Shown: positions 43,901-53,144 of the stretch, one piece after another
Layout: every line of letters starts with the position of its first letter
Position numbering within the stretch: position 1 is the stretch's first letter
Assembly: GCA_014607495.2 (NCBI GenBank)
Contig: CP053155.1
Span: forward strand, 11,842,001-11,906,000
Source of the DNA: Carposina sasakii
Lineage: Eukaryota; Arthropoda; Insecta; Lepidoptera; Carposinidae
Length of the DNA: 64,000 bases
Reading direction: 5' to 3'
Notes under the pieces: model-generated
Seen by the model: the letters and a program-made list of their open reading frames with translations, nothing else
What the model was told of the DNA's origin: nothing
Databases searched by the model: none
Made by a program: the position numbers and the translations under genes

Positions 43901-45517
43901 AAAAGACACAGCTGGAATACTTTGCGTTAAGTATTGTTGATCCCTAGTCCGCACGTATGTAACGCCCTCGCGGTTCAATATATCCGTCCCAATAATAATC
44001 GGTGCGTTCATATAAGACGCCGGTACTACTACAAAATCTGCCTCCAAAGAAATCTCACTAAATTCAATAATCAGAGTCACGCAACTATCCGCCACTATAT
44101 TTTGACTGCCTATTCCTTTAATTATGCAATCGATAGGTTTGCGTTTATATGCAAAATGTTTAAGAACATCAGATGATATAAGTGAAACATTAAGCGCACC
44201 ACTGTCAATTAGTACATCTACAGGAACGCCTTGAATAACAGCAGTGGTTAAATCGCTTTTATGCTCACTTTTGGATTCCGTACATAAATTAACCTTGCGT
44301 CTGTTGCGTGGCTCTGACCGTTCCTTGGCGAAACACGTCTGCTCTAAATGTCCGGGTTTCTTACAGAACGTACACACATTATTTTTATCCGCGACATTTT
44401 GATTTTTATTATCTTTAGACTCGAGGGTAGAATTAAATTTAGGCTTCTTACTGCATTGAAAACTTTTATGTCCACTTTGACCACATGTAAAGCATTTTGA
44501 TCTTTTAGAGGATGAAGTGTCGTTATTAAACGATCGTTTTTTATTGACGTTTGAGGTACGCAAGTCCTGTTTACCGGGTTTTACATACAGGGACATAAAG
44601 GAAATCAATGTTTCAGACGTCAAGTTCGCGTTAGACGCAGCTGCCCTAATTTGAGGATCTGTAATGCCCCGAATTATAATTAAGATAATTAGTTCTTCGC
44701 TTATGCCTTTGACTATCCTAAGACGCATTAACGTTCGTCTTGCATATTCCGCGTACGTAGTGAATTTATCGGAGGTCGATGTCATTACGTCATACAAAAT
44801 ATTTGCGTAGTCTAACTTGCGCGGGCACAAAGATTTAAATTCTTGAACAAAATTACCCCAACCACGGTCAGTAGACACCCAATCATTAAGCCAGGTGCGT
44901 GCGTCACCTTTCAAGCAACTTGCAACTCTCGATAAACATTCTTGGTCATCCCATCCATTCGCAATCCGCGCGCGGTTTACCTCGTTACACCAAGCGTCTA
45001 TGTCGTGAATTGATGGGTCGAAATTTGAAATAAAATAATCACGGGTACGGGTAGTTTGCAAAATCTTTAGCGCATCAACCAATTCACGAGTAGATGAGGG
45101 TGGTACCGGTTCGGTATTGCGAATTGTTGGGGTACCCACATGTATATCGGAGCGTATTGCATTCGAAGCGACCGATCTATGACCATCATCCCGAACGTTT
45201 GTTGAAGCGTTGCTTCCACTTACAAGATCACTACAGGTCGTGTGGTCACGTGACTCTAACGGTGTTTCTATAAAAGGCAAATTATTTGAGCTATTTACAC
45301 TGGGTGTAACATTACAAATTACGTGAGATCTATTATTGTTACCGTTTTCTAACACATCAATCCGAGATAAAATCGTTTGTAGGGTAGAATCTAACCGTTC
45401 GAGAAAATCAGTACGCGGGGGAGTACGCGTTCGAGCCCGATCACGTCCTCTATGCCCATCATCGAGTCGGCGAGCTCTGTTTCGTGAACGACCATCGCGA
45501 TCACCACTATCAGACAT
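40949..45517 (-). CDS. Gag-Pol polyprotein of Gypsy-2
   Basis: 1522 codons, intact. An Arg/Asp-rich N-terminus leads to a Gag region with two CCHC knuckles (CFTCGQSGHKSFQC near residue 340; CTFCKKPGHLEQTC near 375). Protease active site LIDSGA near 437. RT: VDYRALNRL, SLDMATGFYQIPI, catalytic YVDD near 752, YLGRLV. RNase H: VHTDASSIGYGAVL near 900. Integrase: HHCC zinc domain near 1094-1125 (HDEHGHIGAEKTL, CLTC), catalytic D in HADVLG near 1162, D in VADRGRMF near 1216, E in NGQAERYM near 1254. The C-terminus is Thr/Ser/Pro/Asp-rich. Gag and Pol are one frame with no recoding needed. The start is the first ATG after a leader of about 120 bases. It is expected to make all enzymes for replication and integration. 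Confidence 0.96.
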   Translation of the reverse strand: MSDSGDRDGRSRNRARRLDDGHRGRDRARTRTPPRTDFLERLDSTLQTILSRIDVLENGNNNRSHVICNVTPSVNSSNNLPFIETPLESRDHTTCSDLVSGSNASTNVRDDGHRSVASNAIRSDIHVGTPTIRNTEPVPPSSTRELVDALKILQTTRTRDYFISNFDPSIHDIDAWCNEVNRARIANGWDDQECLSRVASCLKGDARTWLNDWVSTDRGWGNFVQEFKSLCPRKLDYANILYDVMTSTSDKFTTYAEYARRTLMRLRIVKGISEELIILIIIRGITDPQIRAAASNANLTSETLISFMSLYVKPGKQDLRTSNVNKKRSFNNDTSSSKRSKCFTCGQSGHKSFQCSKKPKFNSTLESKDNKNQNVADKNNVCTFCKKPGHLEQTCFAKERSEPRNRRKVNLCTESKSEHKSDLTTAVIQGVPVDVLIDSGALNVSLISSDVLKHFAYKRKPIDCIIKGIGSQNIVADSCVTLIIEFSEISLEADFVVVPASYMNAPIIIGTDILNREGVTYVRTRDQQYLTQSIPAVSFVASAVVTSDKIPVNTPLQGTERDALLSILKEYSQYLIAGTATTTVKTGKMEIKLNDETPVAYRPYKLSYQEKLKVREIIRDLKDKGIIRESQSQYSSPIILVKKKDGSDRMCVDYRALNRLTVRDRYPMPLIDDYVDRLGKYNFFTSLDMATGFYQIPIDEASIHRTGFVTPEGHYEFIKMPFGLTNSPIVYQRIINDTLREFIDAGSVLVYVDDVLLMSSSIEEGIDLLRRVLKTLTNAGFSINLRKCTFLTNEVEYLGRLVSQGQVKPSSQKIEALVKSAPPTNVKQVRQFLGLAGYFRRYIEGYATKTACISRLTKRNVPFYWGSEQETVRQEIITRLTTGPILAIFDPELPTEVHTDASSIGYGAVLLQAHQDGSKRVVAYYSKTTQGAECRYHSYELETLAVVKALQHFRHYLVGLKFKLVTDCNALKATQRKKDLLPRVARWWVYLQDFSFDIEYRRGTQMSHADYLSRNPTVEVHNIVRPRNWAQTAQVADTETQDLIQLLQEGRLDPNRYVQQNGLLYYRYSPVGEESRLLCFIPKGHRLSLLRIFHDEHGHIGAEKTLDLILKHFWFPGLRQFVAKYIGHCLTCISKKRVPRAPLQPITSWQKPGAPFETIHADVLGPLPVSKGNKFILLVVDAFSKYCLLYPMCRQDTQQLKQAMCNVVSLFGAPKLMVADRGRMFEANSFVTWLAEIGCDIHFITPEMHQSNGQAERYMRTLLNMIRIQAERQEEWSETLWRLQLILNLTRQKTTQTSPLNLLVGIDGTTPVIRSLVRDVAADFTRPNHAAWREICRTRASELLGRNRTHQDDYVNKRRRPARVFQVGDFVFVIKYSQSTGKLDGGMRGPYRVQRALRGGRYELKLLSGSYGKTTQAAAEYMVPWRGEWCPETCAAFFENDEEIASAEGPVTGIDSRLTPTPVTIGASVADDASAPVAGTSGISVAGAPSDLPPTDTSEDETISNVTVTDLLPQEDLEDLLD

Positions 45518-45620
45518 GTTTTAACACGAACAAGAAAATATAATTCACTCAACCGTAAATTTTATACTCTGTTCCACAAAATACACAAAATCGGATGGCT
45601 AACAAATGGGAACGATGAAT

Positions 45621-45639
45621 ACGTATCCCACACTTCTGA
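45621..45639 (-). promoter_or_regulatory. Putative primer binding site of Gypsy-2 (tRNA-Leu-like)
   Basis: Directly after the 5' LTR the minus strand reads TCAGAAGTGTGGGAT, close to the complement of tRNA-Leu 3' sequence (TCAGAAGTGGGAT, from memory) but with one extra T. The TGG for the CCA end is absent. Confidence 0.5.
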
Positions 45640-45925
45640 TATAAGGTTTTAGAACGAAATAACTTTAAAAAAAAACAATTTCCAAACACAATAACAAGAT
45701 TTTAATTATTTACAATTCAATTAGACTTTTAATTGTGGAACAAAGCAAAAATCACACAAATTACATAAAATAAAGTGAACAAAAATAATAACGATACCCA
45801 GAGCTCGCCAAGACCGATACTGCACCAGAGAGAAGCGTAAAACGAACTGAACACGAGCGCAAGATGGCGCCTGCTTATAAAGCCTGACTGTGTTATTTAT
45901 GTAAACAACTAAGAACTACCTTACA
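45640..45925 (-). repeat. 5' LTR of Gypsy-2
   Basis: 286 bp, identical by eye to the other LTR. Drives transcription on the minus strand. Confidence 0.93.
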
Positions 45926-45929
45926 CTAT

Positions 45930-46066
45930 AATATTATCTGTGAATGATGTAGCACACCTATAATTGGCACATACATCAGATTTTTAGTTGTAAGTGTAAT
46001 TATTGTTGCTCTTAATGTATGTTCTGTAAGTGTGTCTAAATAAATAAATAAAATAAATAAATAAAA
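45930..46066 (+). repeat. Probable LINE 3' UTR, right part, with TAAA tail
   Basis: Continuation of 40470-40625 after the Gypsy-2 insertion; ends in TAAATAAATAAAATAAATAA. Confidence 0.45.
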
Positions 46067-46735
46067 CCTCATCACCTGTAGATAATAATATAACAACTCA
46101 ACTAATCTATCAATTTTTACAACTCGCGAATACTTTTCCGAATAAACCTAAATAATCCACTGCTTTTATCGTCATACCGCTAAACCCATCCAAACCAATA
46201 TTTCTCCAGCTCATTTAGTCAACCATTTCCAGTATACCTAGCTCCATTTCCGTTCGAGTTGGTAATTTTTCAGCAGCGGCCGGCGTTGGCACCTTATTTA
46301 TGGGGGCAGCTAGTGGAAGGAAGCGAAATTAACATACGACGTCCAGCGCAGAAAGTAGCGCCGCTTCCTAAACGATACCGGTGACGCATTGTGCGCTGAA
46401 CTGTTGATGGACTGTTATAGGTATCCTTACCTACGTACCTTATAGGTATCCTTGGTGACATTTATCATCATATTGACTGAATCATATTGATTGATTTAAG
46501 GTCATCAGAAAAAAAACAAAACAAAAATACAAAAATGTGCTTGATAAATGAATCTTCCATCGCATGCTAAACATCCACTTTTATCATAGCAGCCCTCCTG
46601 CATGACCATGCATCGTGGATATCGTATGTTACGATATCGTATCTTCTCTATACAAAATTCAACATGGCGGCTATATTTATCATATTTTGACAGGCTAAAT
46701 GTCGATAAATTGTTTATCATATCGTGTTTCGCAGG
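46067..46735. other. Non-coding stretch
   Basis: No gene recognised. Bases 46230-46400 are GC-richer and unique in the window. GATATCGTA-TGT-TACGATATC (46617-46637) is a small perfect palindrome. Confidence 0.4.
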
Positions 46736-46739
46736 TCAT

Positions 46740-46835
46740 GCTACTAGAGCAGAACCAGATGTAAATGATCAGCGACAAGTTGCTAGCTCATCGCCTGAAA
46801 GTGTAAACTTGAGCTTTTTGGGAGCTCGAGGGTAT
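46740..46835 (+). repeat. Family D fragment that mimics an exon
   Basis: CAGATGTAAATGATCAGCGA followed by CAAGTTGCTAGCTCA aligns with the family D segment at 16840-16885 (reverse). It is preceded by TTTCGCAG and followed by GTATGT, so it looks exonic, but the repeat match explains it. Confidence 0.6.
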
Positions 46836-46859
46836 GTATGTAAGTACCATTAGTAAGAC

Positions 46860-47920
46860 TATTAGTTTTTTTTTTTTACAATTAGCTAGGCAAACATTTG
46901 ATCGCCATCGTGCCTAATGTTAAGCAAGATGCAAGATGTTACTTCTCCGAGTAAAAAAATTGTACACTCAATTCCCGACAGCATTAATTTCAATTTCTAT
47001 CTCATTCAAGGATGGGTACTTTTATTTTTAAAAAAACCTACAAAATCCCTATAAATTTCACACAAAGTGCCAGCCGTTCTACAAATGACAATATTATTTC
47101 AGTTAAAAGTTCTTACTTATCCGATCCATTCTCGGGGCGAGATATTCAAATAGAGATATTCCTGCCACGAATGTACATATTATGAACCTTATTCTCATAG
47201 GCGAAGAGATGGCGACATTTTCATCAATATGACTTTTCAATGAATATGGGATAATGCTTTCGGTCTGTTTTTATTGTGGAAACGCATTTGACCTCACTGG
47301 GGTCCAATAGAAATTGACGGCACATTATATTTTTGTTCATGGGTACGGCCAATTCGTTTTAAATTAATTGATGAGGGTAAACGATTTTATGTGCTTTATT
47401 AATTAAAAACCAAATACTCGTACTTACCTAGTGTAACGGAAGAAAGACATTTGTAAATACCAACTAACAGTATAATAGGGATGTTTACTATGGTTGAATT
47501 TTAATGACATTTTGTGCTTATCAGAATAAATCGTCAAAATCATACCTATCTGTAAAATTACAATTTGATTAAGTGTCCAAATGAGGTAGTAATAAGCATT
47601 TAAAGTTAAGTGGGCAAGTCCATTTTCAAATGTGAAATTAATTGAAAATTACATCACATGACCACCTGCATCATTTACAGCAACTTTTGTTTAGTGACCA
47701 TATTTATAAACGCAACATTTAATATAGCTGTAGAACAAAAGTTATTTTACGCGCATACAAGTTACTGATAAGAGTGACGTCATTATTGTGGTAGCCGTTT
47801 GTATGGAGTGTTTTTTAGCAAGTCTAAAATCGTTATATCCCGGAAAGTTTTCACGCTAGCGAAGTTGTTCTTTCGCAAATGTTTCTTTTATTTTATGATC
47901 TTTCGATATAAATACAAATA
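46860..47920. other. AT-rich stretch without recognisable gene
   Basis: Nothing recognised. Confidence 0.4.
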
Positions 47921-47924
47921 AAAA

Positions 47925-48168
47925 AAACCGTAAAAATTGCGAAAGTAAATTTCTTTGTCTGTTTATTCGTTAGGGACCTCTTTACGATTTATTTACTAAA
48001 CCAAGCTTATTGAAATGTTGCATACATAGAGTTCGGAGTACGGAGAAGTATGTAAGATAACTCTTTCTTGTCTGACTGACTATGGGTGTGTCACTGAGAA
48101 CAAGATAAACGGGAACAATTTTATTAAGCTTAGTTAGGTACGTGGACAAAGTCGTGGGCGTCCACTAG
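47925..48168 (+). mobile_element. Non-autonomous Helitron-like element, family H1
   Basis: It starts near ATTGCGAAAGTAAATTTC, continues through GACCTCTTTACGATTTATTT and GTTGCATACATAGAG, and ends GTGGAC-hairpin-GTCCA CTAG (CTAG at 48165-48168) followed by T. The 3' hairpin plus CTAG/T boundary is the Helitron hallmark. No coding capacity. Confidence 0.7.
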
Positions 48169-48169
48169 T

Positions 48170-48795
48170 CTTTTATAAAGCAAATGACCCGTTCTATAAT
48201 TTATAAATGAGTTATAATAATAATCCAAAATAAATATACTATAGAGTTGATAGAACAGTTATAGCAACTAATATTACTCCATGACACTCTTCATATCTTA
48301 TATGCCAATATTAATATAGCTTTTCAGGCTTTCCATTGGAAAGCAATTTTACTTTATACCGCACTATCCAATCGAAAATTTGTTCCATTATGTAGTGTTT
48401 ATTTATGGGCCATAAAGTACTTATGTCAGAAATGCCACTTCGTATTGTTATAGTACGGACATGGATAACGAACAATTTCGTGCAATGACTTATCACTATT
48501 CATCTGTCACTGCTGTATATATGTTTTTGCCGTCTTTGTCCCATTCGGAGCGTGACAACAATATACTTATCCAGAGCGTGACAACAATATATAGGTACAT
48601 ATTTATGTAAGAGTGACAGAGCTAAATATGTTGTTGATGGGTCATTGTACGAATTCTTCGTTAATCGAGTCCGTACTTTAGTATACATATCCAGAATTCA
48701 CTAAAAGGCTCTCTGTAATTTTGTTTAAAAGCCTTGTAAACAAAAACAACAAAAATACTTGAAATAAAATTACAATTGATCTTTAGGCGATATCA
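48170..48795. other. AT-rich stretch without recognisable gene
   Basis: A short direct repeat (GAGCGTGACAACAATATA twice at 48548-48592) is the only structure noted. Confidence 0.45.
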
Positions 48796-48796
48796 C

Positions 48797-49010
48797 TACT
48801 ATATTATAAAACAAAGCCGTCCCGCTTGCTGTCTGTCCTTATGTTTTGCTTAGAACTTTAAAACTACGCAACGGATTTTGTTGCGGTTTTTAATAGAAAA
48901 AGTGATTCAGAAGAAAGGTTTATATGTATAACTAGAGATCCGCCCCAGCTTCGCACGAGTGCAATGCCCCCCACGTGGACGACGTCGCGGGCGGCCGCTT
49001 GTACAGAATA
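48797..49010 (+). mobile_element. Non-autonomous Helitron-like fragment, family H2, copy 2
   Basis: Collinear with 24310-24515: TATTATAAAACAAAGCCG, CAACGGATTTTGTTGCGG, GATCCGCCCCAGCTTCGCAC, GTCGCGGGCGGCCGCTTG. Confidence 0.6.
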
Positions 49011-49014
49011 CTTC

Positions 49015-51055
49015 TCTAAATACCCTCTATATCTACCATGTGCCAACTCCCTTCAGTTTTAAGTGATGCTGGTACTGCACTCCGCTGTCGGCTTGTCGGT
49101 CCTCATGGTGACAAATGACACTAAAGCGGTTGCACAGAATGCAATAACTATTAGGATCATGAAGGAAGTAGAGCAAGGATTGGCCTAGCAACGTTTCATC
49201 AATCAGCCAACACTTACCCATTGCTTGGTATCTACATAGGCATAATATAATTGACACGGCTCATTTCCCGAAATGGAGTTGCCAAAAGATCAGAGACACG
49301 CTGCTAGCGCCTTAGAGAATCTATACAAAAAATTACAATACTTCTACTCTATTGCTAGTTAGCTTTGGAACCATATAGAGTCTACTCTCCTCTCTACGAC
49401 GTCATTCTTTCTAAATAATGTTTATGAGTAGAAGAGCAAACTCTGGAGTTGAACGGATGTTAGCCAGTAATTGGATGATACTGCGCTATGTAAGCTACAT
49501 TAGCGATCTCTTGTTTTTCCTTCCTCCATGATTAGAATCCTGTAAAGCGGCACAAAACAGTGTCGGGTTTTTTTGGATATAAAGTGTTGACATTCAACCA
49601 CAGATTCAGACCTTATCTGCCCAGATATTTTATTGCATCCTAGATAATTGGGTCTGGTTTCTCATTGCGACTGTAGTTGCCTGTAATCGCGATCATGAGA
49701 TCAGATTTGAGGATCAGTGGTGAGTGTAGGGCCCGATGGGAGACGAACACCAGTCGGATATTTGAACTTCGGAAGACTAACGTTTCATACATACGTACCT
49801 ATAGGTATATATACCTAAACACAAAGTTGTATTCTCGAAATGGGATATTTAGAATTGCAGGATCATAAATGGACTTCCATAGCCACGTTAAGCAGGGTTA
49901 AGTTATCAACAAAAGGAATAACCATTTCATAATTCAAAATAGTAAAAATTTAAATACGCAAGTAAGCAAGCAACATTTAATAGCTCATTTATTAAGTAGA
50001 TTATAATAATGAATTGTATCGCTTGCCTGTGTTTATATTAATGTATAAGAGTAAAAGCTTTCATCCAAATAGCTTGAATAATTAATTTCCATTAAATAAC
50101 TTTAATATTTTGTTGTCAGTTTGTTGGTAGGTACTCCTGAACTCTGAAAGTAAGCCGAGCTCAGTATGATCCTTCACAGAATATATAGATATAAACTATG
50201 ATTTATTACAAGAGTAGATAGGTTATGTTCACAGTAAATTGCGTCCAAAGTGGATAAACCGCGCGATGCGTTTCGATAGCTACAATATTTTTTTAGATAA
50301 CTATTAAAATGTAAGTGTGTCTAAATAAATAAATAAATAAATAGCGAACAAAGCTCATATATTTAAAGATCAAAAACCGTGTTCGATAAGGCGACTCTAA
50401 AGAAAATAAAACCTCATTGGTCACTGATCATTTACATCTGTCCCTGCTATTCTCAACATTGCCGTGGGATCTCTTCTATGAAGCTACAGTTCTCGTTACT
50501 TCCTATTTCGGGAACACAGCTGTGTTAATATTATATATAAAAAACAATTAGCATTCTCATTTTAGATTCAACTTATATCTCGTGTCTGATAGACATTCTA
50601 AAACCTGTCGAAAGTCTCCACAAAAACATTTAACTCACACATTTAAAAATGTGTCTTAAACTAACCTAAAATTAATTTATTCATCGTAGCAGACACATAC
50701 ATCGGCAGCGCATTGTCAGGGGACAATGGGGCTTGCGGCTAAGCCGGGGGAGACCGGGGATGATGTTTGCCCGGGGCAATAATGGCCGGTGTCGCTCGGA
50801 GATTTCGCTCGGAACTTGCTTTTCAGTATTTAAACGTAAGATTTAACATTTTCTAGGGTAAGTTGCGAGTATTTCTTGATAGAATATTGCACGTACATTT
50901 TCAGTACATACGACCCGGGTAGATTTCATTTTTTGGGCTGGACCTGTATTGCCTGTTCGATCCCAATTTTACCAAGTTATCAAAATATAGGTACTACGCA
51001 GACTTAACTTTACGGTGGCTAGAAACACTAACATAATTTATATAACTTTTAAATA
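49015..51055. other. Non-coding stretch with repeat fragments
   Basis: Family D fragments lie at 49248-49330, 49805-49890 (ACAAAGTTGTATTCTCGAAA) and 50455-50525 (minus). 49645-49735 matches the interior of the 37459 MITE in reverse. 50310-50340 is a TAAA-type LINE tail. 50695-50815 is unusually GC-rich (GGGCTTGCGGCTAAGCCGGG) and unique here; one frame is open for about 30 codons but no protein is recognised. Confidence 0.45.
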
Positions 51056-51059
51056 ATAG

Positions 51060-51910
51060 ATACATCATCATCATCTTCTTGCCCTGTTCCCATTTATTTG
51101 GAGTCAGCGCAATATATTCTTTTCTTGCATTCATCCCTATTATCCATGATCTCATTGCTCACTCCCAGTACACGCATATCCTCCTTCACACAGTCCATCC
51201 AACACTTCTTTGGTCTACCTCTACCTTTATATCCATCCAGACTCATGCACAACGCTCTCTGTAAAATATGCCTTTCATCCCGTCGCTTTACATGCCCGTA
51301 TCAAGACAGACGGTTACTTCGTAACTTGTTTGTGATCGGCGCAACTTTCAAATATCCTCTTATATACTGATTTCTTATTTTATCCGTTCTTGGAACTGCA
51401 CACATCCATCTCAACATTCTCATTCGCTTATATGCAGTTGATTATCATCCTTCTTCTTTACGGCCCAGCATTCAGGTCCATACAAGACGACAGGTCGAAT
51501 ACAGTTTTGTAGACCTTACCCTTTAGCTTTAACGGCATCCAGGCATCGCACGTAAATCCCGTGACCTGTCGCCATTTCATCCATCCTGAACTAATATATT
51601 TCGATATATTTTCCCGTCCCCTTGTAAGACTGAGCACAGGCACTTAAAATTTGATCAGACATACCATCAAGGGATATTGCCATAGAGGTGGAGAGACCGC
51701 CGAAATCACAAAATATTTGTTCGGTTTTTGATCTGCTGATTTTCAGGCCAACATTCTCCAGCTTTTGCTGCCATTTAACCACTCTGTTCTGTACCTCAGG
51801 CCCATCCTCACCAACAAGGACAATATCATCAGCAAAAAGCATGCACCAAGGTGCCTCTTCCTGGATGTCTGATGAAAGCGCACCCATAACAAGAAGGAAG
51901 AGGTACATAC
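51060..51910 (-). pseudogene. RTE-like LINE reverse transcriptase remnant with frameshifts
   Basis: The minus strand encodes, in pieces: LVMGALSSDIQEEAPWCMLF and ADDIVLVGE (the catalytic ADD, 51800-51890), LENVGLKISRSKTE, GWMKWRQVTG and PLKLKGKVYKTV (51500-51560), then RMLRWMC, KIRNQYIRGYLKVAPITNKL and WMDCVKEDMR (51080-51420). This is the RT palm-to-C-terminal order of RTE-like LINEs. At least two frame changes and stops make it non-functional. It ends in a short ATG microsatellite (51063-51075), the usual RTE tail. The N-terminal endonuclease is missing. Confidence 0.85.
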
Positions 51911-52338
51911 ATCATTCATAAAAAGAGATGTAGGTAATGTGGGTTCTCATCACATCTACAATCTTACCTACCGACCACGGTAATATAATCTCAGGCCACG
52001 TTACAGCATTTTAGTCAAACGCTTTTCATTATATGGTAAAAGTATCAAAGGCAATTTTGCACTATCAGTTTTGGTACGAAGGGCACTGTTTGCAATTGGG
52101 CAACAACGTAGAGGAAAACCATAGTAGAGGTGGATTAACAATGTGTCAACAAAAATGTCACCGTTGCGCGGATGACGGGCATAAACTGGCATTCGGTTTG
52201 CCAGTGAGGCATAGGCCATTTATTCAAGTCATTTGTGACAATGCACAAACATGAGTAGACCTATTAATGTCATAAAAATTAGAAAGTTTGTGAGAATAGA
52301 TGTTTGGATATCTGTTTACGTGTTGGTAATATTATATG
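51911..52338. other. Non-coding target DNA left of Gypsy-3
   Basis: No gene recognised. It ends with TATG (52335-52338), the left target duplication of Gypsy-3; the sequence continues at 57810. Confidence 0.45.
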
Positions 52339-52733
52339 TAAAGGCTCCTGGGCATGATCAGTAGGAGTGTCCATCTTTGGGCGTGAGGTAATGGGTCAGT
52401 AAAAGCCTTCGAGAATCACTCAATCACTTTTATGTACAACAATTATAATTTAATTACACTTCTTAACAATCTTCAATTTAAATTAGGTAAGTATAACGTA
52501 TTACCGAGCACGTGGTTGTGAGCGTGTCGAACGATACTAAAAACATGTGGTCGTGAACCAGACGCTTAGGTTAGGTGCCTCCGCAACGAGGACTGTCAAC
52601 TGACTGAACCGAGCCACTGCCTACCCCACCTTTTTATATCTGACGGCCACCTCCCCAGTGCTCGGTGCTACGTTCAGAAATAATAATTTAGTTCGCGTAA
52701 CAATTTTCAGATGGCGCTGCCGTCGCGCCGTCA
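52339..52733 (-). repeat. 3' LTR of Gypsy-3
   Basis: 395 bp, identical by eye to 57411-57805. It also carries the first 12 Gag codons at its end, which are not followed by the rest of Gag here. Confidence 0.93.
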
Positions 52734-52854
52734 CGGCCAACCCTGACTTTAGCACGACCTCGTGCGTTATTAATTTCCTTCGTTGACGGTGTCTGAAAAA
52801 GACAATGTATTGTGATCAGCTCGTCCATACCTGACAAAATCGCACCTAGTCAAC

Positions 52855-53110
52855 AGAATGGCTCGGGCGTACTTGGCCCTTTCAACCATTGTAACACGTC
52901 ACGGTTTCAGTCATACGACTCGGGCATACGAGGCCCCTTCAGCCTGAAAGTTTCCCGGCGGCGTGGTCCGGGCATACGAGGCCCTCACAACCAGCTGCAG
53001 TCACGATTGGCGTGGACCGGGCATACAGGGCCCTTTCGACCAGCCGTCCCTTCGTCCTTCATCACATATTGCGGGCGCAGCTCGGGCATACTGGGCCCTT
53101 TCAACTGGCC
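52855..53110 (-). repeat. Five imperfect repeats in the 3' UTR of Gypsy-3
   Basis: A core CGGGCATAC.NGGCCCTTTC (plus strand reading) recurs at 52864, 52921, 52969, 53018 and 53083, spaced 57, 48, 49 and 65 bases. It lies between the gag-pol stop and the 3' LTR. Function unknown; possible RNA localisation, packaging or insulator-like array. Confidence 0.85.
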
Positions 53111-53144
53111 GAACCAACTAACACAAGTCTCACAACTAAATCAT

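Larger units (their letters stand above)
40626..45925 (-). mobile_element. Complete Ty3/gypsy LTR retrotransposon (Gypsy-2), intact
   Basis: Two LTRs of 286 bp (40626-40911 and 45640-45925, offset 5014) appear identical. The element is flanked by CTAT (40622-40625 and 45926-45929). One intact 1522-codon gag-pol frame lies between. On the minus strand the LTRs start TGTAAGG and end CCTTATA. Identical LTRs and an unbroken frame mean a very recent insertion that could still be active. No envelope gene. Confidence 0.95.

Noticed and set aside
46740..46835. Exon-like segment with TTTCGCAG acceptor, open frame (EPDVNDQRQVASSSPESVNL) and GTATGT donor
   Set aside because: It aligns with the dispersed family D repeat (for example 16840-16885 reversed), which explains the sequence without a gene.
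52855..53110. Possible CRISPR-like array from five spaced repeats
   Set aside because: Repeats are imperfect and unevenly spaced, spacers are related to each other, and they lie in a retrotransposon 3' UTR.
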